From positions 1 to 5,026 of the forward strand of contig PLZL01000406.1 in the NCBI GenBank assembly GCA_003152145.1: 5,026 bases of DNA, written 5' to 3'. This document shows, in pieces, positions 1 through 5,026 of the stretch. Made by a program: the position numbers and the translations under genes. Within the stretch, counting starts at the first letter, position 1, and each line of letters opens with the position of its first letter. The notes below the pieces were generated by a model that saw nothing but the letters and a program-made list of their open reading frames with translations, had not been told where the DNA came from and did no database searches. Origin of the DNA: Limisphaerales bacterium. Lineage in GTDB: Bacteria; Verrucomicrobiota; Verrucomicrobiae; Limisphaerales; UBA11358.

Positions 1-1215
1 TCACGGCGTTTTGAGCCGGTAAAAAACATTGCTGCCGGGCGGCCGCAGAATCACTTCGTTCCGCAAATTGGCGAGGTTGAGCACCGGCGGGTTCGTCACG
101 CTCGTCCAATTCGTCGTGCTCAAATCCAAATTCTGCTGCAAAACAAAAATTGTCGAAGGAATAATCCAAGAAACAGTAAGATTGCTGCCCAACGGCGCGA
201 GGTTTAACTGTGGCACCGGTTTAGTTTGAAGCGTCCAAATCCCGCCGCCATTGGCGGCAGCGACCAGCTTGCTTCCGTCCGCCGAAGAAGCGACGGAAGC
301 CCATGCCAATTTAGGCGCGGCGTTTGAAATCCATGTTGCTCCTGAGTCAGCAGAGCTGTAGATATCGCCGCTGATCACATTTGATTCATAACTTGAAATT
401 AGCACTAATTTGTTTCCATCCGCTGAAGAAGCAACAGAAGCCCACAATTCATCAGGCGAATCAGACCGCCCCCAAGTCATCCCTGAATTTGCCGAGACGT
501 AAGTCGAAGGCACTTCGGCTGCAATCAATTTACTGCCATCTGCTGATGAGGCGGCACAAAACCACTCTTCATAGTCATTAGGCGCGCGGCTTTGGATCCA
601 AGTTACTCCTGAATTCGTCGTGATATAAATTCCAGAGAATCCCGTCACAGCCGTCATTTTGGTTCCGTCCGCAGAGGAAACAACGGCCTGCCAATTTGTT
701 ACGGGAATAGCGTTTGTAGCCACTTTCGGCTGATATTCGATTACATATTCGACTAGATTTGTGTTCGCCGTCCAAGTTGTGCCTGAATCAGTTGACCTAT
801 ATATTGAACCAAGATAACTTGCTGCGACTAATTTACTACCATCCGCGGAAGACGCAATAGAAACCCAATTTCTTAAAGGCGCGCCAGACTGTTTCCAAGT
901 CGCTCCCGAGTTTGTTGAGAGATAAATGAATCCATACGCAGGAGCAGCGGCTAATTTGGTGCCGTCCGCAGAAGACGCGGTAGATACCCAAGGCGCATAC
1001 ATTGCGCTGGTGGTTTCCCAAGTTACACCTGAATTCGTTGAGATATAAATCCCACCGAAATTGACCGCTGCGACCAGTTTGCTTCCATCCGCCGATGAAG
1101 CAACACAGCGCCAAGAGTTGGTCGGCGCACTGGTCTGGGTCCATGTTTGGGCGAAGGCGGAATTTGCACCGCACCAAAAAGCCGAAAGCAGCAATAGATG
1201 TTCGAAAACTTTCAT
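1..1215 (-). CDS. Secreted Asp-box (BNR-type) seven-bladed beta-propeller protein with Verrucomicrobia-type C-terminal domain
   Basis: No specific function can be assigned; the protein is probably exported and binds or processes an unknown ligand. A GTG at 1230 lies in frame five codons upstream of the ATG at 1215. I prefer the ATG because it opens directly into a signal peptide (MKVFEHLLLLSAFW...NSAFA, probable cleavage after AFA). Counted from the GTG, seven SSADG motifs start at residues 45, 86, 127, 185, 228, 268 and 315. Six are followed by an Asp-box of the form S-x-[DN]-S-G-x-T-W, ending at W71, W112, W153, W211, W253 and W300. Unit length is about 41 residues, with an insertion of about 17 between units 3 and 4. 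The seventh unit ends at GGIWTL (329-334) without its own Asp-box, and the N-terminal TWTQTSAP (29-36) resembles the missing piece. Residues 337-409 form a separate beta-rich domain containing FVLQQN and ending in FYRLKTP. Sialidases, photosystem-assembly factors and other proteins share Asp-boxes, so enzyme activity should not be assumed; I see no sialidase RIP motif. The gene is complete, with TGA at bases 1-3. Confidence 0.85.
   Translation of the reverse strand: MKVFEHLLLLSAFWCGANSAFAQTWTQTSAPTNSWRCVASSADGSKLVAAVNFGGIYISTNSGVTWETTSAMYAPWVSTASSADGTKLAAAPAYGFIYLSTNSGATWKQSGAPLRNWVSIASSADGSKLVAASYLGSIYRSTDSGTTWTANTNLVEYVIEYQPKVATNAIPVTNWQAVVSSADGTKMTAVTGFSGIYITTNSGVTWIQSRAPNDYEEWFCAASSADGSKLIAAEVPSTYVSANSGMTWGRSDSPDELWASVASSADGNKLVLISSYESNVISGDIYSSADSGATWISNAAPKLAWASVASSADGSKLVAAANGGGIWTLQTKPVPQLNLAPLGSNLTVSWIIPSTIFVLQQNLDLSTTNWTSVTNPPVLNLANLRNEVILRPPGSNVFYRLKTP
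229..1146 (-). repeat. Seven imperfect ~123-bp in-frame coding repeats (propeller blades)
   Basis: The region encodes residues 29-334 of the propeller protein (numbered from the GTG at 1230). Its most constant part codes for SSADG[ST]KL; the first copy of the SSADG core is at 1084-1098. The start-to-start spacings of the cores are 41, 41, 58, 43, 40 and 47 residues, so the array is codon-phased but not uniform. The copies differ at many synonymous positions, which points to an old duplication under protein-level selection and not to a recent DNA expansion. Confidence 0.85.
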
Positions 1216-1231
1216 TTGCCGATTATCCACT

Positions 1232-1259
1232 AATGTAACAGATGCATGAATTTCGTCAA
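1232..1259 (-). promoter_or_regulatory. Candidate sigma-70-like promoter upstream of the propeller gene
   Basis: Read on the minus strand, TTGACG (plus-strand 1254-1259, five of six matches to TTGACA) is followed after 16 bases by TACATT (1232-1237, four of six matches to TATAAT). Initiation would fall near 1225, inside the optional GTG start and about ten bases before the ATG at 1215. This arrangement would favour the ATG and give a very short leader. The -10 match is weak and the consensus is borrowed from other phyla, so this is a suggestion only. Confidence 0.25.
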
Positions 1260-1264
1260 ACTAA

Positions 1265-1290
1265 TTTTGGCGGCGTTTTAGCCGGCAAAA
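1265..1290. repeat. Hairpin-forming inverted repeat in the spacer between hydrolase and propeller genes
   Basis: The arms are TTTTGGCGGC (1265-1274) and GCCGGCAAAA (1281-1290) around a six-base loop. Nine of ten positions pair, with a G-G mismatch at 1270/1285. On neither strand is the 3' arm followed by an unpaired U tract: the A/T runs are largely taken up in the stem, and the minus-strand U run comes before the hairpin. It is therefore not a canonical intrinsic terminator for the upstream hydrolase gene, though it could slow polymerase or protect an mRNA end. Confidence 0.4.
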
Positions 1291-1300
1291 AATGCTGCAT

Positions 1301-1326
1301 GCGTGGACGAACTCTGCAGTCCGTGC
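1301..1326. repeat. Short imperfect inverted repeat just downstream of the hydrolase stop codon
   Basis: GCGTGGAC (1301-1308) and GTCCGTGC (1319-1326) flank a ten-base loop. On a plus-strand transcript all eight positions pair if two G-U wobbles are allowed. On a minus-strand transcript, the direction of the genes here, the two wobbles become A-C mismatches and only a 4+2 stem remains. No U tract follows. It may be a worn copy of a dispersed intergenic palindrome or simply chance. Confidence 0.2.
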
Positions 1327-1331
1327 TCGAT

Positions 1332-2429
1332 TTATTTTCCGCCTTCGCCGGTTATTTCACCCACCAGCTTGAAGAATCCCCGTTTCCGTTCCGTGTTGAT
1401 GCTCCAGTTCACCGGCGGTGATTGATAACCGTCCACGTAGTTGTTCGTGCCCTGGTCGTAATAGCCCCAGGAACAATACTCGCCGATGGCCGCGGTGAAA
1501 TTGTTTTCCGGCTGGTCAAAGCTGTAATGGTCGTCCTCGTTGAACAGAATCGGCTTGGGCGTGTAGCCCGGCACCGCGCGCGTCTGGATGACCATGTTGG
1601 CGATCTGTTTCGGGTCGGGGGTGCTGTTGCCATGAAGGAGCAGAAAGTCCGCCGTGCGCACCACGTTTTCCTTCGGAATGGTCCCCCCGCCATAGGACAC
1701 GCCTGCAAGCAATCGCCGCCCGTCGCGGGCTGTGCCTTGGACACGCTGGATCAGTTCATGCACGCGGGCGGGCTGAAGAATCGCGTGGTCATAGTTCACG
1801 TTGCACTCGTTGTCAATCTCGACCAGCACGTTCCGCCAGCCGTGGTCGAGCAGCCAGCGGGTGGCGTTGTCAACGCCGCGCGTCACCGCCGCTTCGTCCT
1901 GCAGCCGTTCGTCCTGCCCGAAATAAAAATAACCGACGATGACGACCATGCCGAGTTCGTCGGCCCGGTTGATGATTTTTTCCAGCCGCGCCAGATAATC
2001 CGCGCGAAGCGAGCCGTCGGCTTCAAACGCCGAATTATACCACGGCTGCGACTTCGCCCCCTCCACTGGCATCCCGCCCTGGAGATTGATTGTGAACGCC
2101 AGCAGTCCGTGTCGGCGCCATTCCGGCATTGCGGCCAGAAATTCGCGCGTGTTGCGCTCCGCATCCCATTTGCCGGTGTCGGAATACGCCCAGCGCGCGA
2201 CCGTGTTGGTGTTGCGGTCGTCAAAGATGCCCTGGATCACGCGGGCGTTCAGGAGCAGTCCCTGGATTTTGTGGCCGTTCCATTCACGCCCAGCGTAAGT
2301 CGGCTGGCCGTTGATAAAGAATTCATTGCCGACAATGGAAACCGTCGTGTGGGCCGGCTTCACTGCCGGTTGCGCTGCAAGGATGGTGAGTGACAGGATG
2401 AGAAAAAGAAAAGTGTAATGGGGTTTCAT
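1332..2429 (-). CDS. Secreted TIM-barrel glycoside-hydrolase-like protein (clan GH-A type), substrate unknown
   Basis: This is a probable exported carbohydrate-active enzyme of 365 residues. A signal peptide is plain at residues 1 to about 20 (MKPHYTFLFLILSLTILAAQ), with no lipobox. After a short linker the FFINGQPTY segment (37-45) resembles the opening strand of many clan GH-A barrels. Two glutamates stand in the expected places: N207-E208 in VLVEIDNECNV, the Asn-Glu pair that marks the acid/base at the end of strand 4, and E298 in PILFNEDDH, the strand-7 nucleophile position, 90 residues later. Other barrel-strand-like segments are LLAFTINLQGG (109-119), MVVIVGYFYFGQD (161-173) and DFLLLHGN (261-268). 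It resembles GH5-like cellulase annotations, but I cannot place it in a named CAZy family, and its substrate and activity are unknown. The ATG at 2427-2429 has no Shine-Dalgarno sequence; it is chosen because the signal peptide follows at once. TAA stop at 1332-1334. It lies 67 bases after the nucleoside phosphorylase gene, so co-transcription is possible though the functions look unrelated. Confidence 0.8.
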   Translation of the reverse strand: MKPHYTFLFLILSLTILAAQPAVKPAHTTVSIVGNEFFINGQPTYAGREWNGHKIQGLLLNARVIQGIFDDRNTNTVARWAYSDTGKWDAERNTREFLAAMPEWRRHGLLAFTINLQGGMPVEGAKSQPWYNSAFEADGSLRADYLARLEKIINRADELGMVVIVGYFYFGQDERLQDEAAVTRGVDNATRWLLDHGWRNVLVEIDNECNVNYDHAILQPARVHELIQRVQGTARDGRRLLAGVSYGGGTIPKENVVRTADFLLLHGNSTPDPKQIANMVIQTRAVPGYTPKPILFNEDDHYSFDQPENNFTAAIGEYCSWGYYDQGTNNYVDGYQSPPVNWSINTERKRGFFKLVGEITGEGGK

Positions 2430-2496
2430 GGTTCAACGGCGGAAACTAGCGGACCGGTCGCAGAAGGACAAAATAAATCCCACCCGCAGACGGAAG
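2430..2496. other. Short spacer between phosphorylase and hydrolase genes, with an 8-bp palindrome
   Basis: The 67-base spacer contains one perfect 8-bp palindrome, GACCGGTC (2452-2459). I see no stem followed by a U tract for termination of the upstream gene, no convincing -35/-10 pair and no ribosome binding site before the hydrolase ATG. Read-through from the upstream gene is therefore the simplest reading. Confidence 0.3.
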
Positions 2497-3819
2497 TTAT
2501 TTTTGAGCCGATGCCGTGATGACGTCCGTAATCAGCGGAACCAGGGCTGGCCGCCGCGTGGAAATTTCAAAGGCCGTTTTCAAGCGCGCGGCCGCAACTT
2601 CAGCTTGCGACTCATCCGTGGCGTGAACGCGGCAAAGCATGCCGGATTTGTCCACGCGCTCGCCGGGCTTGGCGATTCGGTCAACGCCCACGTCGTAATT
2701 GATGGCGGATTCCTTTGTGAGCCGCCCGCCGCCAAGGTCGCGGATGACTTCGCCAATGATGCGCGCATCGCATTTGGAAACGTAACCGGATTTTGCTGAC
2801 TTCAATTCGGCTGTGACTGGCGCGGTGGAATCTAGCGCAAGTTTTTGATTGAATGCCTTCAAGTCCGCGCCCTGCGCAATAATTATTTTGTCCCATTTCG
2901 CACGCGGCTCGCCGGAATTCAAACAGTCTTCCGCCAGCTTGCGCGCGGTCGCGAGTGATTTTAATTTTTTGGTTTGAACCAGCAAATGCGCGGCTGAATC
3001 AAGAACGAGTTCCAGCAAGTCAGCCGGGCCTTTGCGTTCAAGGCATCGAACACTCTCCTTCACTTCCAGCCAATTGCCTGCGGCACGGCCGAGCGGCGTG
3101 TTCATGTCAGTCAAAATCGCACGGGTGTTGGTGCCGCACTCGTTGCCGAGCGCAACCATCGCGCGCGCGAGTTTGCGCGCGTCAGCTTTGGTTTGCATGA
3201 AGGCGGCGCTGCCGAATTTCACGTCGAGGATGAGTGCGTCCAAACTTTCGGCAAGTTTCTTGGAAAGAATCGAGGCGGTGATGAGCGGGATGCTTGGCAC
3301 GGTTCCGCTGGCGTCGCGGAGTGCGTAAATTTTTCTGTCGGCGGGAACCATCGTGTCCGTCTGGCCGCAAATGACGCAGCCGACTTTCTGGACTTGCGCG
3401 ATGATTTGCGCGGCGGGCAAAAGCGTTTTGAAGCCGGGAATGGAATCGAGTTTGTCGAGCGTGCCGCCGGTGATGCCGAGGCCGCGGCCGGAAATCATCG
3501 GCACGCGGAAGCCGAGGCACGCGAGCAGCGGCGCGAGCGGGAGCGAAACCTTGTCGCCGATGCCGCCGGTGGAATGTTTGTCCGCGAGCGGACGTTTGTC
3601 CTTGGGAAATTTCAGGACGTCGCCGGAATCGCGCATGGCGAGCGTGAGCGCGGTAGTTTCGTCCGTGTTCAGTGCGCGAAAGTAAATGGCCATGAGCATC
3701 GCGGCCATCTGGTAGTCGGGAATTTTCCCGGCGGTGAATTCGCGGATGAATTCCTGAATCTGCTCCGGCGCGAGAGTTTTGCCTTCGCGCTTCGCTTCGA
3801 TGAGGGAAAGAAAGTTCAT
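2497..3819 (-). CDS. deoA: Thymidine / pyrimidine-nucleoside phosphorylase (DeoA/TYMP family)
   Basis: The family catalyses reversible phosphorolysis of thymidine (or uridine as well, in the Pdp branch) to the free base and (deoxy)ribose-1-phosphate in cytoplasmic pyrimidine salvage. The length of 440 residues matches the E. coli enzyme. The N-terminal helical domain is residues 1 to about 65. The phosphate-binding KHSTGG lies at 81-86 and the family signature SGRGLGITGGTLDKL at 110-124. The base-binding set R168, S183 and K187 (RDASGTVPSIPLITASILSKK) corresponds to E. coli R171, S186 and K190 with a constant offset of three. The C-terminal domain includes GEVIRDLGGGR (356-366) and YDVGVD (375-380). 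Segments such as IGDKVSLPLAPLLACLGFRVPMISGRG and DVKFGSAAF read closer to the human TYMP type than to E. coli DeoA. The usual His of GLGHTGGT is Ile116 here. The ATG at 3817-3819 aligns with family N-termini but has no Shine-Dalgarno sequence; TAA at 2497-2499. Thymidine against broader pyrimidine specificity cannot be decided by eye, so the symbol is tentative. Confidence 0.92.
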   Translation of the reverse strand: MNFLSLIEAKREGKTLAPEQIQEFIREFTAGKIPDYQMAAMLMAIYFRALNTDETTALTLAMRDSGDVLKFPKDKRPLADKHSTGGIGDKVSLPLAPLLACLGFRVPMISGRGLGITGGTLDKLDSIPGFKTLLPAAQIIAQVQKVGCVICGQTDTMVPADRKIYALRDASGTVPSIPLITASILSKKLAESLDALILDVKFGSAAFMQTKADARKLARAMVALGNECGTNTRAILTDMNTPLGRAAGNWLEVKESVRCLERKGPADLLELVLDSAAHLLVQTKKLKSLATARKLAEDCLNSGEPRAKWDKIIIAQGADLKAFNQKLALDSTAPVTAELKSAKSGYVSKCDARIIGEVIRDLGGGRLTKESAINYDVGVDRIAKPGERVDKSGMLCRVHATDESQAEVAAARLKTAFEISTRRPALVPLITDVITASAQK

Positions 3820-3859
3820 CCAAATTGAACAGCTAGTCAGTCAGCGTCATTTGTCGCAA

Positions 3860-3877
3860 GTGATTAAAGTTGATCAC
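3860..3877 (-). promoter_or_regulatory. Inverted repeat enclosing a possible -10 element upstream of the phosphorylase gene
   Basis: GTGAT (3860-3864) and ATCAC (3873-3877) are perfect inverted arms around eight bases, about 40 bases upstream of the phosphorylase ATG. On the minus strand, TTTAAT (plus-strand 3863-3868, five of six matches to TATAAT) overlaps the repeat. This is the geometry of an operator covering a promoter. No acceptable -35 element lies at 16-18 bases, so the promoter part is weak and the repeat is short enough to occur by chance. Confidence 0.22.
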
Positions 3878-3893
3878 GTCCGCATTTTTACTC

Positions 3894-3926
3894 TGCAAAT
3901 ATCTTTGTGAGTTGTAATTTGCAAAT
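3894..3926. repeat. Two TGCAAAT direct repeats, one within a 10-bp palindrome, in the fabF-phosphorylase spacer
   Basis: TGCAAAT occurs at 3894-3900 and again at 3920-3926, 26 bases apart. The second copy is part of the perfect palindrome ATTTGCAAAT (3917-3926), four bases beyond the fabF stop codon. The whole 111-base spacer (3820-3930) is markedly more AT-rich than the genes around it. No stem with a following U tract marks a fabF terminator. The repeats could be binding sites for a regulator, but there is no further support. Confidence 0.25.
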
Positions 3927-3930
3927 CAAG

Positions 3931-5026
3931 TTATCCCACAAACTTTTTCGCCGCGATGCTCGCGTTGTGGCCGCCGAAGCCGAAGGAATTGTTGATGATG
4001 GCGTTCACCTTCAGTTCACGTGCGGTGTTCGGCACGTAATCCAAATCACATTCAGGGTCGGGATTTTGAAGATTGATGGTCGGCGGCACGACGCCGTGTT
4101 TGATGGCCAGCGCGCAGACGGTCATCTCCACCGCGCCCGCCGCGCCGAGCATGTGGCCGGTCGCGCCTTTGGTGGAGCTGACGGCGATTTTCTTTGCGCG
4201 TTCGCCGAAAACGGTCTTGATGGCCTGCGTTTCGCAGACATCGCCCTGCGGCGTGGAGGTGCCGTGGGCGTTGATGTAATTGACGTCCTCGATGGTCAAG
4301 CCGCCGCTGCGCAGGGCCATTTTCATGCAGCGCGCCGCGCCCTCGCCATTTGGTGACGGTGCGGTGAGGTGGTAGGCGTCGGCGGTGTTGCCGTAGCCGG
4401 TGATTTCGCAATAAATTTTCGCGCCGCGTTTTTTGGCCTGTTCCAGTTCCTCCAGCACGATGACGCCAGCGCCTTCGCCCATGACGAAGCCGTCGCGTTC
4501 CTTGTCGAAGGGACGTGAGGCGTGCTTGGGATCGTCGTTGCGCGTGCTCAAGGCCTTCATCGCGCAAAAGCCGCCGATGCCGATGGGCACGACGGCCGCT
4601 TCCGCGCCGCCGGCGAACATCATTTTTGCCTCGCCCATTTTGATGGTGCGCCAGGCCTCGCCGATGGCGTGGTTGGCGGTGGCGCAGGCGGAGCAGGTGG
4701 CGAAGTTCGGCCCGCGCAAATTCTGATACATCGAGAACAGGCCGGAGGCCATGTTGCTGATGAGCATCGGGATCATGAACGGCGAGATGCGGCCGGGGCC
4801 GCGTTCGAGCAGAATTTTGATCTGGGCGGAGGTGGTTTCCAGTCCGCCGATGCCGGAGCCAATAATGACGCCGATTTCGTCGCGGTCCAGTTTGTCGAGG
4901 TCCGCGCCGGAATCCTTGAGCGCGGACCACGCGGCATGGATGCCGAATTGCGAATAGCGGTCCGTGCGCCGGACATCCTTCGGCGACGGAAACGCCGGCG
5001 CCGGATCAAAATTTTTCACCTCGCCG
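3931..5026 (-). CDS. fabF: Beta-ketoacyl-[acyl-carrier-protein] synthase II (FabF), 5' end cut by window edge
   Basis: FabF condenses malonyl-ACP with a growing acyl-ACP in type II fatty acid synthesis in the cytoplasm. The frame stays open to the right edge (codons for Gly and Glu precede the first apparent start), and the GTG at 5017-5019 is an internal Val in the conserved GEVKNFDP stretch, so the gene is partial. Numbering that Val as 1, the catalytic Cys is C112 (CSACATANHAIG), the two active-site histidines are H252 (NAHGTSTP) and H289 (GATGHMLGAAG), and the conserved Lys is K284 (SSTK). All four sit exactly 51 residues below E. coli FabF C163, H303, H340 and K335. About 49 residues are therefore missing beyond the edge and the full protein should be near 413 residues. 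KALSTRNDDP and the C-terminal NNSFGFGGHN are FabF/KAS-II hallmarks and argue against FabB and FabH. TAA at 3931-3933. fabF often follows acpP; any such gene would lie beyond the right edge. Confidence 0.95.
   Translation of the reverse strand, partial: GEVKNFDPAPAFPSPKDVRRTDRYSQFGIHAAWSALKDSGADLDKLDRDEIGVIIGSGIGGLETTSAQIKILLERGPGRISPFMIPMLISNMASGLFSMYQNLRGPNFATCSACATANHAIGEAWRTIKMGEAKMMFAGGAEAAVVPIGIGGFCAMKALSTRNDDPKHASRPFDKERDGFVMGEGAGVIVLEELEQAKKRGAKIYCEITGYGNTADAYHLTAPSPNGEGAARCMKMALRSGGLTIEDVNYINAHGTSTPQGDVCETQAIKTVFGERAKKIAVSSTKGATGHMLGAAGAVEMTVCALAIKHGVVPPTINLQNPDPECDLDYVPNTARELKVNAIINNSFGFGGHNASIAAKKFVG

Noticed and set aside
229..1146. CRISPR array or non-coding tandem repeat
   Set aside because: The unit is about 123 bases, codon-phased and synonymously diverged, and translates to regular Asp-box blades.
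1..1215. Sialidase (exo-alpha-sialidase) based on Asp-boxes
   Set aside because: Asp-boxes alone are structural. I see no RIP motif, arginine triad or Tyr/Glu nucleophile pattern, so enzyme activity is not supported.
1265..1290. Intrinsic terminator of the hydrolase gene
   Set aside because: On the minus strand the U run comes before the stem and the 3' arm is followed by AAAAUUAG, so the required trailing U tract is missing.
1422..2393. A 323-codon open frame on the plus strand opposite the hydrolase gene
   Set aside because: It is a shadow of a GC-rich gene. The minus-strand frame has a signal peptide and the paired catalytic glutamates, while the plus-strand translation has no recognisable domain.
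3193..3828. A 211-codon plus-strand open frame, with an overlapping minus-strand one (3182-3823), across the phosphorylase gene
   Set aside because: Both lie inside a gene whose own frame is aligned with the DeoA family from end to end; the alternatives are low-complexity Arg/Gly/Glu-rich translations.
4052..4930. A 292-codon minus-strand frame within fabF
   Set aside because: It is an Arg/His-rich out-of-frame reading; the FabF frame contains all catalytic residues at a constant offset to E. coli.
5017..5019. GTG as the start of the fabF product
   Set aside because: It encodes the Val of a conserved internal stretch. The frame continues open to the window edge and about 49 further N-terminal residues are expected.
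1..5026. A novel defence, mobile or biosynthetic system
   Set aside because: All four genes are either core metabolism or secreted proteins of known fold classes. There is no transposase, integrase, nuclease, toxin-antitoxin pair, tRNA or structured RNA that I can support.

Overview
The window carries four genes, all read from the minus strand. They are separated by short spacers of 111, 67 and 101 bases and cover almost everything. In transcription order (right to left) they are: the 3' part of fabF (beta-ketoacyl-ACP synthase II, running off the right edge); a thymidine/pyrimidine-nucleoside phosphorylase of the DeoA family; a secreted TIM-barrel glycoside-hydrolase-like protein of clan GH-A type; and a secreted Asp-box (BNR-type) repeat protein that looks like a seven-bladed beta-propeller with a short C-terminal beta domain. 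The stop codon of the last gene sits exactly on bases 1-3.

The organism is most likely a member of the Verrucomicrobiota, probably the Pedosphaera/Limisphaerales side. This rests on recall of families, not on a search. The repeat style (SSADGSKLVAA...GGIYISTNSGVTW) and a C-terminal domain of the type FVLQQNxDLxxxNW...VFYRLK are both typical of large secreted proteins there. None of the three visible start codons has a recognisable Shine-Dalgarno sequence, which fits that group but is not specific to it. The three right-hand genes are GC-rich (about 60 percent in the lines I counted). The propeller gene is visibly more AT-rich.

Region by region: 3931-5026 is fabF (fatty acid elongation, cytoplasm). 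3820-3930 is an AT-rich spacer with small inverted repeats that could hold regulatory sites. 2497-3819 is the nucleoside phosphorylase (pyrimidine salvage). 2430-2496 is a spacer without a convincing promoter. 1332-2429 is the exported hydrolase-like protein. 1231-1331 is a spacer with a hairpin and a candidate promoter. 1-1215 is the exported propeller.

The two right-hand genes are core metabolism and the two left-hand genes are exported accessory functions. I see no evidence that the four form one pathway. The hydrolase-like protein and the propeller could both act on extracellular glycans, but that is inference from fold type and adjacency only. I found no RNA gene, mobile element, CRISPR array or defence system, and no convincing undescribed system. 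The two exported proteins are the parts most worth a closer look.
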